Shown piece by piece: positions 24,826-36,681 of a stretch of DNA of 64,000 nucleotides. Where the stretch lies: the NCBI GenBank assembly GCA_024345305.1, contig BRON01000006.1, forward strand, positions 1,550,001-1,614,000, in the 5' to 3' direction. Made by a program: the position numbers and the translations under genes. Under the pieces are notes generated by a model. It saw only the letters and a list, made by a program, of their open reading frames with translations. It did not search any database and had not been told where the DNA came from. The DNA is from Mrakia gelida. Lineage: Eukaryota; Basidiomycota; Tremellomycetes; Cystofilobasidiales; Mrakiaceae. Each line of letters begins with the position of its first letter. Positions within the stretch are counted from its first letter, which is position 1.

Positions 24826-25299
24826 ACTCAACCTTCCTGAGACGAGCAGGGAAGGAGAGGAGGACGTTGATCGCGTCGCTTTCTGCTCTCTCGCTTCGTA
24901 GCACTCTCTTCTTCTGCTCAGTTTGTACCACACTCTATACTCTCCTCTCTCCTTCTCTCCTATTCTGCCCGTACTTCATCTCTCGGTTTGTAACTTCGTA
25001 TCATGAACGCTTCGTCAGACGGGTCGTCGAGTCGAGTCGACAGCTTCTCATCCCGTCTGCCCCTCCCCTCCTCCTCTGCGCGAGTCCGAGAGAAGCATCC
25101 ACTCCTTCATCTCTCAAACCGCTTTCTCCCCATCGAGCGAGCAAACACAGAACCATGAACGAGAATGAACGATCGTCGCCATGGCACGAGCTCTGCCCTT
25201 CCTCCCCCTTCCGACGGCCTCGTCCTTCCTTCCCTCCCCCAACCCACACCTTCTTCCCTTTCCCTCTTCCTCCTTTCCCTCCCTCTCTCCCTTTCGTCT
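24826..25299. other. Intergenic region / promoter
   Basis: C/T-rich sequence before the ATG at 25300, as upstream of many genes here. No separate gene is seen. Confidence 0.4.
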
Positions 25300-28200
25300 A
25301 TGGACGACCCATGGTCCTCTTCTCCATGGGAAACCCCTTCCTCCTCTTCTTCCTCCACTCTCCCGCCTCCCTCTCAGCAGCCAGCGAACGACGACCTCCC
25401 GACCTGGACGAGCTCTCCTTCCTCGCGCAAAGCTCAGAACGACGATGATGGATGGGGAGCCTCAGGAGGGGGATCGGGAGGGGAATGGAATGATGGAGGA
25501 TGGGGGGATAGTGTGGATCTACAGGTGGAGGAGAAGGTACAGAGTGAGTCGGGGGTGATGCTGGAGGAGGACGAAGAGGAAGGAGGGGATGATGCATCCG
25601 AGGAGGGGGAGGGAGCGTCGACGCCGAAGCTGGAGGACGAGGAGCGAGAACAATCAGAAGAGGAAAAGGACAAAGAGGAGATCTCGCTGGAATCTTCACC
25701 TCCTTCTCCGAATCCACTACCAGAAGAAGAGGAGGAGGAGCAGGAAACGAGGAGGAGTCCAAGCCCTTCGTCGACGTCGCATCTCCCTTCCTTCGAGGAC
25801 GAGAACGAAGGCGGGTTCGAGTCTGTCCCTACAGTGAGTTCCTTCTCTTTCCTCGATCTACTAGCTGCTTCACAAGCGCATATACTCACCTATGCTCTCT
25901 CGTTCGACAGACCTCCTTCTCCCCACCCTCCCCCTCCAACTCCAACCCAACCGACCTCAACCTCGACCTCCCTTCTTCCTCCTCCTTCGCTCCCTCAGCC
26001 TTCCCCTCCTCCCCTTCCTTCGACGCAGATGGCTTCGGAGGCTTCTCCTCCCCTCAGATGATGATGGACAACACCAACGGAGACGAGGACGATCCCTGGG
26101 GGAGAGACGTTGAGCTTGATACCCCGTCGGGAGGAGGAGGAGGAGGGTGGTCAGCTTCACCTGGGGACGACGAGGCTGAGGAGGGAGAAGAGTGGGGAGA
26201 ACCGAAGGTCGTTGGTGGGGAGGACCAGGAAGCTGGGGCTGGCACTGGGAAGGTCGACGAGTGGGAGGAAGCCAGTAGATTAGCAGCGAAGAGGCAGGCG
26301 AGAGCGGTGAGTCCTTCTCGAGCTCGAGCTGAGTTGAGCTTGGGTAGTCGAGTTTCGCTGACCTGAAGATCTGATCTTGGTTTGGTAACAGCCCCAACAC
26401 GTCCTGAATGATCTCTCGAGACAGTGGGAAGGTCTCTCGATGGAGTTGTTCCCTGATCCTGAGCCTTCTGCTTCAACGATCGAGGGAGACGCTCCTCCTC
26501 CTCCCACGTCGACGAACGAGCTCGATAGGCATCTTTCCAAGACTTTGTTTGAGATGTGAGTTTCGTCTCAACTACTCTCTCCTCTTCGTCTCCTCGAGGC
26601 TGACTCTGATCAACGGCCTTCCTCGTACAGCACCGAACCCTCCCTTTCCTCCCTCCTCCTCCCACCCGCGTCCTCCCAACAGCCCTTCAAACTCACCACC
26701 ACCTCCCGGCGCTTCCAAGACGCCCTCACTCGGACAACCCACCTGTCGTCGTCGTCCATCCTCTCCTCTACTACTCGTCGTCGCCCTCTCGGTCTTTCGA
26801 GTCCTGATCCTCCAAAGGAGGACGCGAACGGGTCGGATTGGTGGGGGATCGAGAGGTCCATGCTTGGAGAACCGGAGGGAGAGGTAGTGAAGGAGCAGGC
26901 TGCCGCTGGAGGAGAGGCGAAGAGGTCGTTCTGGGGAAGGAAGAAGAGTGCACCATCGATTTCGAGCATCGCGTCCGTGGCGGGAACGAAGGTTGGAAGC
27001 TTGGAGGCGTCGAGACCTCCTCCCACTGGTTCGCCAACGATCCCTTCGCCTTCAACAGCAACAACGTTATCCTCACCCGTCGGTACTTCCTCGCCTACCA
27101 CCTCCATCCACTCGGCTCGACCTTCCCTCGAGAAACCTGCTTCCAACCCTCCGTCGCGACCGACCACTCCTCGACCCTCGTCGGACGCTGCTCCTCCCAT
27201 CACCGACGCTCCCGTAGCTCCCTCGGCAGTCTCTCGATTTCTCGGTCGATGGTCTCGAAAACCAGCAGCTCGGTCGACTTCGGTCATGAACGCAGATGGG
27301 AGTCCGAAGGAGTTGGAGCTGTCGGGAGGAGACTTCGATTTCCTCGAGGAGGTGCAGGGAGCTTCGTCGTCGAAATCTGGAGGAGGAGGAGATCTCATGG
27401 GAGATGATGAGGGTGGACTGGAAGGTTTCGAGGGGCTGGACGGGTTCTTGGGGATGGGTAAGAAGGGGAAGGAGATGTATCAGACGCCTCTGCCGAAGAA
27501 ACTCGAACCTCCTCCGTCGAGCCCGTCAAGACCTCCCACCGTCGCTTCCACACCACCACCTCCAGCAGCTTTCAGCGAACTTGACTTCCTCGACTTTGGA
27601 GGATCGTCGTCCGCTTCGACACCCCCGGTCTCGCAGCCACTCGCGACGACGGCTTCCTCTTCCTCGTCGAACGGCGCGTCCTTCGACATCTGGGACGACT
27701 TCATGGCCTCCCCTCCTCCTCCTCCTCCCTCCTCAAACTCGCGCTCTTCAACTCCCATCCTCCCTATCACCATCCCCAGACTCTCGAGTCCTATCCCTCC
27801 ACCAGCACCCGCTCCGCTACCTCACGTTAGGTCTTCAACGGGACCCTCGTTCGGCGCACCTCCAATCCAACCTCTCCTCCCTCCTCCCGTTCGACCAAGC
27901 TCGACGAGTCCCCTCTCTCCCACCCTCTCCAACCCATCTCGGACCCCATCTTTCAGCTTCCCACCTCCTCCACAATCTACAACCCCGAAACCAACCACGC
28001 CAGCTCTTCCTCCTCCAGTCGCGTCCTCCTCGACGAGCATGTTCGACGACGACGACGACGATGGCTTCGGAGACTTTGGATCAGCTCCTCCTCCTTCTAC
28101 CAACAGCCCTTCATCCGCTTTCGACTTCTCATCTCCATCCACCACCTCCTCGTTCTCAGCCTTCAACACTCCTCCCCCTCCTCCCTCCTCATCAACCTTC

Positions 28201-28749
28201 CCCGCCACCGCTCCCCAATCCAACTTCTTCTCCCCACCACCACCACCAGCACCTCCACCCCCATCTTCCTCCTCACCCTTCCCACATCACCTCCAAACAA
28301 CCAACCTCTCTCTTCAAAACAACCCTTCCTCCCCTTCAACAACCTCCAACTCCCAACCACCAACCCCACCAACCAAATCCCCTCGTCACGCTTCCTCTTC
28401 CTCCTCCTCCACCTTCACCCGTCCACCCCCACCATCACCACCACCAGTCCCGAAACTCAACCTCTTCCCCTCCTCACCTCGGGGACTCGAATCCCTCGTC
28501 CAAACGGGAGTGGAACAGCAAGGGAAACGATGGCCTGGTCCCATCAGTCCTGGGATTCCAACGATTCAAGGACCTGGTGGGGCGAGTGGGTGGCCGGGAG
28601 TGGATTTCATGGGTGGTGGGAGTGCGGTGGGTGGGGTGGTGGGAGGAGGAGGAGGAGGAGGTGTGGGAGGAGGGAAGAAGAACGAAGAGGGAGGGAAGGG
28701 GAAGGGTGGGTTGAGTTCGGCGGATTTGAGTTTCTTTGATTCGCTCTGA
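25300..28749 (+). CDS. Long disordered acidic/Pro-rich protein, possible clathrin-adaptor accessory factor
   Basis: Four exons (25300-25833, 25911-26306, 26392-26555, 26631-28749) join in phase to 1070 residues. It begins MDDPWSSSPWE and repeats DPWG and FDIWDDF-type motifs; DDDDDDGFGDFGS sits near residue 840, and the protein ends SSADLSFFDSL. The one predicted structured part is residues 300-380 (QHVLNDLSRQWEGLSMELF). Acidic phenylalanine motifs such as GFGDFG bind the ear domains of AP-1/GGA adaptors, and aftiphilin/Laa2-type proteins have the same look, so a role in clathrin trafficking is an inference from motifs alone. The rest is Ser/Pro/Thr-rich. It could equally be another scaffold protein. 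The reading frame is certain; function is not. Confidence 0.7.
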
Positions 28750-29087
28750 TAGTTTTGTGCATGTGCGTTTTTGGATTGATCTTTGGGGCGAGAGGAGGGG
28801 AGGGGAGGGACAGAGAGAAAGAGAGAAGAAGACGGTGAGGACGCGTCGAGGTCGAGCTCGAGTTGAGCTCCGAGGCTCGACTCGAAGGAGCAGTCGGGTC
28901 ACAGAAAGACTTTGATACCAGTCACGGTCATGGTGTGCTGAACCCCTTATGCGAATCCTGCTCATCGACGATGCGCGGCGGCTGATTTTTATTTCCTTTC
29001 CGACGATTGATCTTCGTTCGCTCGCTCCCGTTCCGAAACCCAACCTCCAACGTCCACCTTCTCCCTTCCTTCTCTTCCCCTCGCACC
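28750..29087. other. Intergenic region
   Basis: It contains a GACGCGTC palindrome near 28841 and a C/T-rich run before the ATG at 29088. No gene is seen. Confidence 0.4.
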
Positions 29088-30040
29088 ATGGAACTTCCCT
29101 CTTCCTACGAGCGCTACATCATCCTTGACGAAGAACGTGCCGTCCAAGACGATGCCTACCTCGAGTCCGGAGAACGAAGACAAAAGATCGACGACATCGA
29201 GGACACCTCGCTCTTCCTCGCTCGAAACACTCACCTCATCGCCGCTCTCCTTCCCTTCGGGATCATCAAGGTCGAGGGAGTGATCTATGATGCAGCGAGG
29301 GATCTCGTCATGATCAGGTCGGAGGACAAGGCGACGTTGGAGGACTTCGAGCCGTTGCTTTTGGTGGAAATCAACAAGACGGGAGGGTGGGAGCCGAGCG
29401 GGATGGACAGGTTCTACCAGCGATTGTCGGTCGCGACGGAGTTCCCGATCCTCGTCGTCGATAGCGTCGATAAGTGGAAGGCTCAGCAGGCGTCGGGCGT
29501 GCCGGTTTTTGTACCTGTAGAGGGAAATGGAGTGGTGAAAGAGGTGGTGGCTGTTCGAGTTTGTGAGCTTCGTTCGTTCTTCCCGTCCCTCTTTTCTCGT
29601 TCTCGAAGACATCAGACCTCTCAAGCTGATTTCGAAACCTGTCTTCCTTTCTGTTGCTGGATAAGTCCTGAGATGGATTGAGAATGATTTCGAGTTCTTG
29701 TGAGTCGAACTTCCCACGTCTCTCGACATCCCTCCGAGCAGCGACTCAGCCCCTCTCGTCTTTCCTTCTTTCCTCCCCCTTTCCCTTCTCTGTTCCTCCC
29801 ACTCAACCTCAACTCTCTTTTCAGACCCGACATGATGTCTCTCGAGCTCGATGGCCCGACGAACAGCGAAGAAGACAAGAGCGTTCAGCTTGGAGACGAG
29901 TACGACGACGCGACAGAGTGGGGGACGACCTCGTGAGCCGAACCTCTCGCTCTTCAATCTTTTCTTTCGAGGGCTGACTTTATCCTTTCCGCTCATACCT
30001 CCCTCTCTCTCCTAGTCCCTGGGATCTTCTCATCGACTAG
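29088..30040 (+). CDS. Unrecognised acidic protein ending in PWDLLID
   Basis: Four exons (29088-29562, 29666-29699, 29825-29932, 30016-30040) join in phase to 213 residues. I do not recognise the family. The N-terminal 155 residues look folded (ERYIILDEERAVQDDAYLES, FGIIKVEGVIYDAARDLVMI, FYQRLSVATEFPILVVDSVD); the tail is acidic (TNSEEDKSV, DEYDDATEWG) and ends PWDLLID, which resembles a clathrin-box/W-box-like peptide. The last exon codes for only eight residues. No signal peptide or membrane segment is evident, so it is probably cytosolic or nuclear. Confidence 0.8.
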
Positions 30041-30816
30041 CTTGGGTACGGTTTCAACGCCTTCTCGCACCCACCCTCGACCCACCCACTCCCCGCCGCT
30101 CTCAACCTCGTCTTTTCGTTCCCCCTCTCCCCTTGTCTTTCACTTGCGACCAAGGTTATATGTTATAGCTCATGTATGACGTTGATCATTGAGTTGTTCA
30201 AGACCCTTGCTCTGTCCGGAGGAGGAGAGAGGACGGGACGCGTCGCGTTGCGTTTTCGACAAGACTTTTTCTGAAGTTGATCATGAATGTGTCAACCAAA
30301 TTGGCGTTGACGAGAAAAGGTGGGAGTTCCTATAAGTAGTCGGAGCAGGAGGGAGTACGAGTGAACGAAAAGGATAAGAAAGGAAAACGAGCGAGGGAGG
30401 CAATAAAACGAAAGGCCGAACAAGCGAAGGCGAGACGACGCGAGACAAGAAAGCAGGCGAGAGAACGCATCCAGCTGCTGAGGTTTAAGGTGCTAGGTGG
30501 TCAACTAACAGACGAGTGAACATGTTTACTGCAAGGGAGGATAGTGAACTAGAGTACTTCGTCGAGCTTGCTTCCTTTTCTTTCTCTTCCAGATTCGTTC
30601 TTCGAAGCAAGTCTTTGCATCAAATCGAAACGAAGGTGGAGGAGCAGCGGATTAGACCTAGAAAGAGTACAACAGTTGAGGGCGAGAGACCGGGAATGAA
30701 AGTGGAGATCTGAACCCAAGAAAAGGAGTCGAAGAGAGGGGAGAGCGCGAGCGAGCTGGGACCGGGAGCTACCTAGCTAGATGAACGAGATGAGATGAGG
30801 CTGGAGACGAGAGAAT
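30041..30816. other. Convergent intergenic region
   Basis: 3' UTRs of two converging genes. It is purine-rich on the plus strand from 30340 to 30500 and holds a GACGCGTC at about 30236. I see no gene or RNA. Confidence 0.5.
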
Positions 30817-32725
30817 CTACACCTCCAGCAGTCGAACACATCCGAACGCAGCGGCGGCTGATCACACGAAACGAAAGAAGAAAGGTCAGCTGCGTTCGAC
30901 GCGTCGAAACGAGAGAGAAGAAGGCAAACGCGACTTACCAGCCACTCCACCAACGAGCATCGTCGAGATGGCACCCCAAGCGTATCCACCAAAGCCTCCC
31001 GCGGCACCTGAGAAGTGAGTCTTGGCGATTCCGAAGAGGAGGAGGATGATGAGGGTGAGGACGGAGGACCAGATGAGACCTGTTTCGACGTGGTCGACGA
31101 AGAAGTAAGGGAGGAGGGGGCAGAGTCCACCGCTATGAGACCGAGGAACGAGAGGGAAGGCGTTAGTGAAGTGTAGGGAAGAGGGAGTGGGTTGGAAGAG
31201 AAGAGGGGGAAGAGAGGGAGGACGAACAGGAAGTACGAGAATCCAATCGTGAAAGCCGAGATGTAGAGCCGCGACATGGGGACTTCCTCTGTGACGAAAA
31301 GAACGGGCAGACGAGAAGGGATCAGCTTCAGCTCCCCATTGAAGCTGAGAAGCAAAAGAACTCACCGAGTCCCTCCCCAAACTTCATCAAAAACCCCGTC
31401 ACACCCACATCCTTCGACCACCTCACCCCTCCAGCTCCCTCTTCCTCCTTCTTCCCCCCAAAGCCCATCTTCCACCACTTCGCCGGCTCCTGCGCATCGT
31501 CCCAATCGCACGCCTCAGCCTGATCCGCCTCGACCTTGAGCAAACTCTCGGCGACGAGTCTCGACAAGGGTTCCTCGACTCCTACGGATCCGAGGACGCC
31601 GTGAACTTCCCGCTCCATTTCTCCGTTGCAGGATCGGAGAACTCGGGCGTGGGTTTGTTTGCGGAGGTAGTGGAAGCTGGAGACGAAGAGGGTGGGGGTT
31701 AGGGAGGGAAGGAAAGGGAGGGAGAGGGAGGGAGGGAGGGAGAGGGAGTGAGAACGAACTGGTCGAGCTCAGCTTGGGAGGCGAGGAACCCTCCGATTCC
31801 CATGGAGATGGCGCCCTGCATCGAAGGAGACAAAGGGGCGAAAGTCAGCTCTCTCGAGGAGGAGTTCAGTAAGGAGAGAGGGAAGACTCACAGCAATCAA
31901 CTCAGCCAGACCTCCAAGAACGACGATCCGACTGTTTCCCAAGCCCGAGAGACCTGCAGACGAACGAAGGAGAGACTTCAGGTCAGTCTCCGGAGGTACG
32001 AGATACATACGAGAGTGGAAGAGGGGGAAGTGACTCACCAGCAGTCTAATCACACCACGAGAAAATCAAAACAACAACAATCGAAGCGAAAATCAGCGAC
32101 CCAATCACCTCTCTCCCTTCTCCTCCCTTGCGTCGAAGCTCAACTCAACTCACCAAAGCGAAAGGAACGGTCAATCCGTCCGAAAGTCCGATAACGATAT
32201 CCCTGACGATGTCAGGATCGATCAGAGTTCGCTCGTCGTCCCCCTTCAGGTCTCGACAGCAGACGGATCTGCGAAAGCGAATCGAAACGAGGTGAGCTCA
32301 GCGCGAGAGGGAGGGAAGGCGACATGACCAAGCGAGAGGGCGAGCTTGGGAACGGGAGAAGGAAGAGAGAGAAGGAAGGTTTTCTCACCCAGGCCCAGCG
32401 TCACATTTAGCAGCGAGAGGATCGTCGTCGTTCTCTGCGTTTCTGAGGATGTCCTGGAGGAGGGAAGGAGTGGGAGAGGGAGAACGGACAGGCCCTGGGT
32501 GAACGTGAGGCGGAGAGTTTGACAAGGGTCAGCTTCGATATTTGCCTCTGCTCTACTACTAGAGTGGGCGAACTCACAGAGAGAGTTGTTCCCGTTGTGA
32601 GCTTGCCTCTTGGGCAGAGCTTGAGGAGCAGCAGCGGCGAGGAGGGGGGTGGTCTCCGTCGAAGAGGTGGAAGCGGGTTCGCCGCCTTTGCTTTTGCAGC
32701 AGTCCGTTCCTTTGGAGCAGCTCAT
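30817..32725 (-). CDS. CCC1/VIT1-family vacuolar iron (Fe/Mn) transporter
   Basis: Membrane transporter that moves cytosolic Fe2+ or Mn2+ into the vacuole, protecting the cell from excess iron. The first exon (32578-32725) gives a Cys-rich start, MSCSKGTDCCKSKGG, with no signal peptide. Later exons read DPDIVRDIVIGLSDGLTVPF, ALTAGLSGLGNSRIVVLGGL, AELIAGAISMGIGGFLASQAE, which is the first signature of the family; a cytosolic loop rich in Glu follows (EMEREVHGVLG), then helices ISAFTIGFSYFLGGLCPLLPYF, GLIWSSVLTLIILLLFGIAK and AWGAISTMLVGGVA. Five membrane helices are expected, and all appear present. About eight short exons. It ends RLLEV. It lies in tandem downstream of VPS33, another vacuolar gene, but this is probably coincidence. 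Confidence 0.92.
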
Positions 32726-33121
32726 CGCGATGTGAGAGGAGGAGAGTATGTATAGGGCGGTGGTGGGAGAGAAGAAGGGCTGGAAAGGATTGGGGGAGAG
32801 GGTCGTGGTCAGAAGAGAGGGAGGGAGCGAAGGGAAACAGGTCGAAACCGATTATTTCGAGTCGATTTTTTATCTTTCAACCGCCGCCGGCCAAGAACCT
32901 GGGGCGACGCGTGTCGAACAGAGAGGCAAGGGGAGCGAATCAGAAGCGTTCGTTTCGAAGGCATGTTTGTCCTGCCTCGGTCGGTCGGTTAGAGGCCAGC
33001 CAGTCGCAAGAGGGGGAAGTGAAAGCGGAAAGTGGGGAGAGGAAAAAATGGTCATCAAGTCGTGAAAATTTGTAAAAGGGAGGGGCAGAAAGGAGTGAAC
33101 GGATGTGGGGTAGTAAGAGAT
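32726..33121. other. Tandem intergenic region (promoter of the iron transporter, 3' UTR of VPS33)
   Basis: The sequence contains a C/A-rich stretch and, at 32908, GACGCGTGTCG. I see no GATA-rich cluster that would suggest iron-responsive GATA control, nor a gene. Confidence 0.4.
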
Positions 33122-36100
33122 CTAAGTGGATGAGACGAGAGCGACTGGAGGAGGTCCGGCGAGACTGTCGAGCTGCAAGAGGGAGGGCGAGCGAGCGAGC
33201 GAGAGGTCAGATTCGTAGGAGAAGGCCAGGAGAGAGAGAAGAAGAGACGAACCAGCGAGTTCCCAGAGATGATCGAGGTGGTGCAGATGAGGAAACGACG
33301 GCCTGGCGAGGGAAAGGAGTACAAGAGTCAGTCTTCGAGAAAGGAAAGGCGACGCGTCCACACGAGACGACGCTCACCTTTGGAACCCTCCTTCATCTTC
33401 CTCAGAGCAGCAATCTCGGTGAAAGTGCAGCCTCCAAGGAAGAAGACGATCGTCGTTGAGACGTGGTCCTTGGGGAGACCTGAGAGAAAGAGCGAAAGTT
33501 CTTCGGTCAGTTGTGTTCGTCGAGCGAGGCCAAAGAGCAGATGAGATGGACTCACGACCGTTCACTCGAGAAGCAGCATCACTTCCAGCAACAGTCTGAA
33601 CGTCGTCGAAGGTCGCTCCAGGGATGGCTGAGAAGGAACGGAAACGAAAGCGACGTCAGCTCGAGCCAAACGAAACTCGCCCGACGCGTCCCCTCGCCTC
33701 CCTCTCTCTCGAGACTCACTAGCCAACACGTCCTCGAACCCTTTCCACCCCACAATCGGATGAGCTCTAGGCATCAACACTCCTCCCATCCCCGCTCCCA
33801 CTCCTCCTCCCTCTCCAGGAACCACCACCGGCGTCGGCGTGCTCACGAGCGCCGCCTTCTGAGCCACGCACTGCACCAACCTCACGCTCACGGGCGCGTA
33901 TCCCGAGTAGACGTATGAGATGTCGTTGGGAGCTGATTCGTCTACGTCGTCGACGATGAGGCGAAGGGGTTTGCGAAGGGAGGGGAAGATGGTTGGAGAC
34001 GGGGTGGGTGGTTTGTTGAAGAGCGAGAGACGGGAGAGGGAGAGGAGGAGGGGGAGGTGATGGTAGCCGTAGGTCTGGAGTTAGAACGAGAGTCGATTCA
34101 GTCTCTGAGAGTGTGGGGGGAGGGATGGAACGAAGGGAAGAAGAAAGGGGGAGGGCGACGGAAGACGCTCGACGCGACGAAGAGAAGCAGACTCGCGACG
34201 AGACGGAGGAACCGACCTGCAAGAACTCCCTTCGAACCAAATCGTACGTCTTCTGTTTGAGACCACCTGCGACGACGCTGAGGAGAATGAGCAGTCGAAG
34301 GACGGTGTTCATCGGAGCTCCTTGACTGATGAGATCCTCGATGGCGGCGAGTTGACTTGAAATCTCGTAGCCTGAGACGAGATCTGTTTAAGAGCAAAGA
34401 ACGAAGAAAACGGTCAGCAAGAACGAGACGCACGAAGCGAAGGAGAGATTCGAGGTTGGAGAAGGGAAAATGAACTGACTCTGCTGAATCTCGAGAGGTT
34501 TGTTGAACTCGTCCGTTCGAGTGAAGGCCATGATCTCCTCGCTGAGTCCAGTATCTGGTGATGAAGAAAGACCGAATGACGATCTAGGTGAGCAACCGAC
34601 TCGGGAGAGGACGAAAGAGAGAAAGCGGGAGGTCGACGCGAGCGACGCGAGAGAAACGTCGACTCACGAAGTTTCAACGCCTGATGCTCGCTCTGCAAGC
34701 TTCCCAACTTCCCGACGAAGTCCTTGATCTGGGCGATGTCCTTCCCGTGTCGACCCTGGATGCAGCAATCGGGAAGGATGAGGCGAAACGAAATGAAACG
34801 GATCAGCTACGGCCTGGACCGAACATCCTGGTGCCTCCCTCCTCTCGCGTCTGGCCGTCCGCTTGTTCGTCGAGACTCTTCGGGCGTCACTCACCTGGTT
34901 GTACGCTCCCTCTATCCTCTTCGCAATCTTGTTCAACCGTCCACCAACAACCGCGAAGTTCAGATCCCTCAACTCCGCGAAGACCTTGTCGCTCGAGTTC
35001 AACGGATGCTTCTTCTTCTTGACCGCCGGCGTCGTAGTCGAGGGAGTGGCTCCAGAAAGAGGAGGAGTAGCTGCCGGTGTCGGAGCAGGGTTGGCGTTGA
35101 GAAGGGTAGGAGAGACTTCGACGTGAGCTGACGAAATGGAAAAGACGCGAGTCAGCGAGACGTTCGACGCGCAATGACGAGAGAGAGAGAAAGATAGAGT
35201 GACTCACAGTTCTTGATACCCATGATCTCATCGATCAATCCTTCGTACGTGAGCTGAGTGCACATGGGAGTGACCCAGTCGACGCTTCGGTCGAGGACGA
35301 TCATCGCGTCAATTTGAGTTGAGAGAGGAAGAGGTGAGGAAGAAGAGTCGGTTTGACGAAGGGTTTGGAGTTGGTTGGAGAGAGACTGTATCAGAGGGCA
35401 TGAAGAAGCGAGAGGGAGAAGTCAGCCGGCGAGTCGGCTCATCCTCTATCAAAGGACGACGAGGAAAGGGAGCAGACGAGACGAGACGGAGAAGGGAGAG
35501 CGAAGACTCACCTTGGCTGCATCTCCCTTGCCTACAATTCGAGGGATGACACCGAAGGCCTTCTGGACGAGATGAAGAGCTTGAGCAGAGTAGAAAATCG
35601 AAGTCTCGTCTCCTTCCTGGAGCCGGCGAAAGAGGACGAGGGGAGAAGAGGGACGTGAGACGAAGGTCAGTTCCGCTCAAGTGTATCTTCCTCCTCGACA
35701 CATCAGTTCTGGAGACGGACTCACCAGGAAGATCTCCCTCGCAGCATGTTCCATCTCCAAACTCAGCACGTCTACCTCCAAAGGGATGAAGGCGAGGTTG
35801 TACTCCTTGATGAGGACGTCTCCCAGGACTCCCTCCTCCTCCAGAACTCGTCGGCAGAGCTCCGTCGCTCGCGGAACGAGGAGCAGCGTGTAGGTGTGGG
35901 AAGGAGGGGATGCAAGTCGAGCGTGACCCTTGATCTGGTCTGGTACGTTCGAGAAAGGGAAGAGGAGTGAGCAAGGAAGGTCGAGGGAGGAGGGCAAGGA
36001 AGGGGAGGAGGTCGAACTCACCAGCGATGACCTTCATCCACGAGATCTTTGGTCTACACATCCAGACGATGTTCTTAGTCGTCACAGTCAGAGGGCCGGC

Positions 36101-36548
36101 TTCGAGCCAGAACATCTTGTCCACAGCTTGGTGCTGGAAAAAGAAGAAGGAAGCGAACGGATGAGCTCTGAGCGAAAGAAGGAAGGGAGGGAGGGAGAGG
36201 AAGGGAGCCGAGATGGGAACGAAGCGAGCTCACTTTGAGAAGAGAAACATCCGTAACGAGTCCCAGAGGTCCAGCGAGGGAAGGATCGAGTACGAGAGTC
36301 TTGGCTCCAGAGATCTGAGAGGCGAAAAAGAGGCGAGCAAGGTCAAGCCAGGTCGAGAGGAGGGAAGGGTCGAAGGAGGGAGGACGGGGCGAGCTCACAT
36401 CGTTCAGAGCTCGGATCAGGTTCGTCTTTGCGACTTCTCCCAAGATAGAAGTATCGAGAGGAACTTCGTCCGTTGCTGAGTTGGATAGAGGGGAAGATAC
36501 CGAAGAGGAAGAGATCGAAGGAGGTGGGGCTGGAGCTGGAGAAACCAT
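33122..36548 (-). CDS. VPS33: VPS33, Sec1/Munc18 protein of the HOPS/CORVET tethering complexes
   Basis: SM-family protein that binds SNAREs and assembles with the class C Vps proteins for endosome and vacuole fusion. The start is [12 protein letters not shown] at 36548. Family landmarks across about a dozen exons: [80 protein letters not shown] then [50 protein letters not shown], and [20 protein letters not shown] near the end, followed by [14 protein letters not shown]. The final short exon encodes [16 protein letters not shown] and the stop at 33122. A low-complexity insert ([19 protein letters not shown]) sits after the VDWVTP motif, as in other VPS33 proteins. Its promoter is shared with the divergent F-box gene. 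Confidence 0.92.
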
Positions 36549-36681
36549 CTTGACCGTTGGAGATCGAGGGAAGGAGCGTCGACGAACGAACCCATCTCGA
36601 TAGCAAACGGCCATCTCGATCCTTCCCTTCTTCCGAAAATGGCACAAGATTCCTATCTTCTCTCGACACTGGGTCTCTCGG
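36549..36681. promoter_or_regulatory. Divergent promoter between VPS33 and the F-box gene
   Basis: About 130 nt separate the VPS33 ATG and the first candidate ATG of the F-box gene. No TATA box is clear. If the F-box start lies further downstream the region is longer. Confidence 0.4.
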
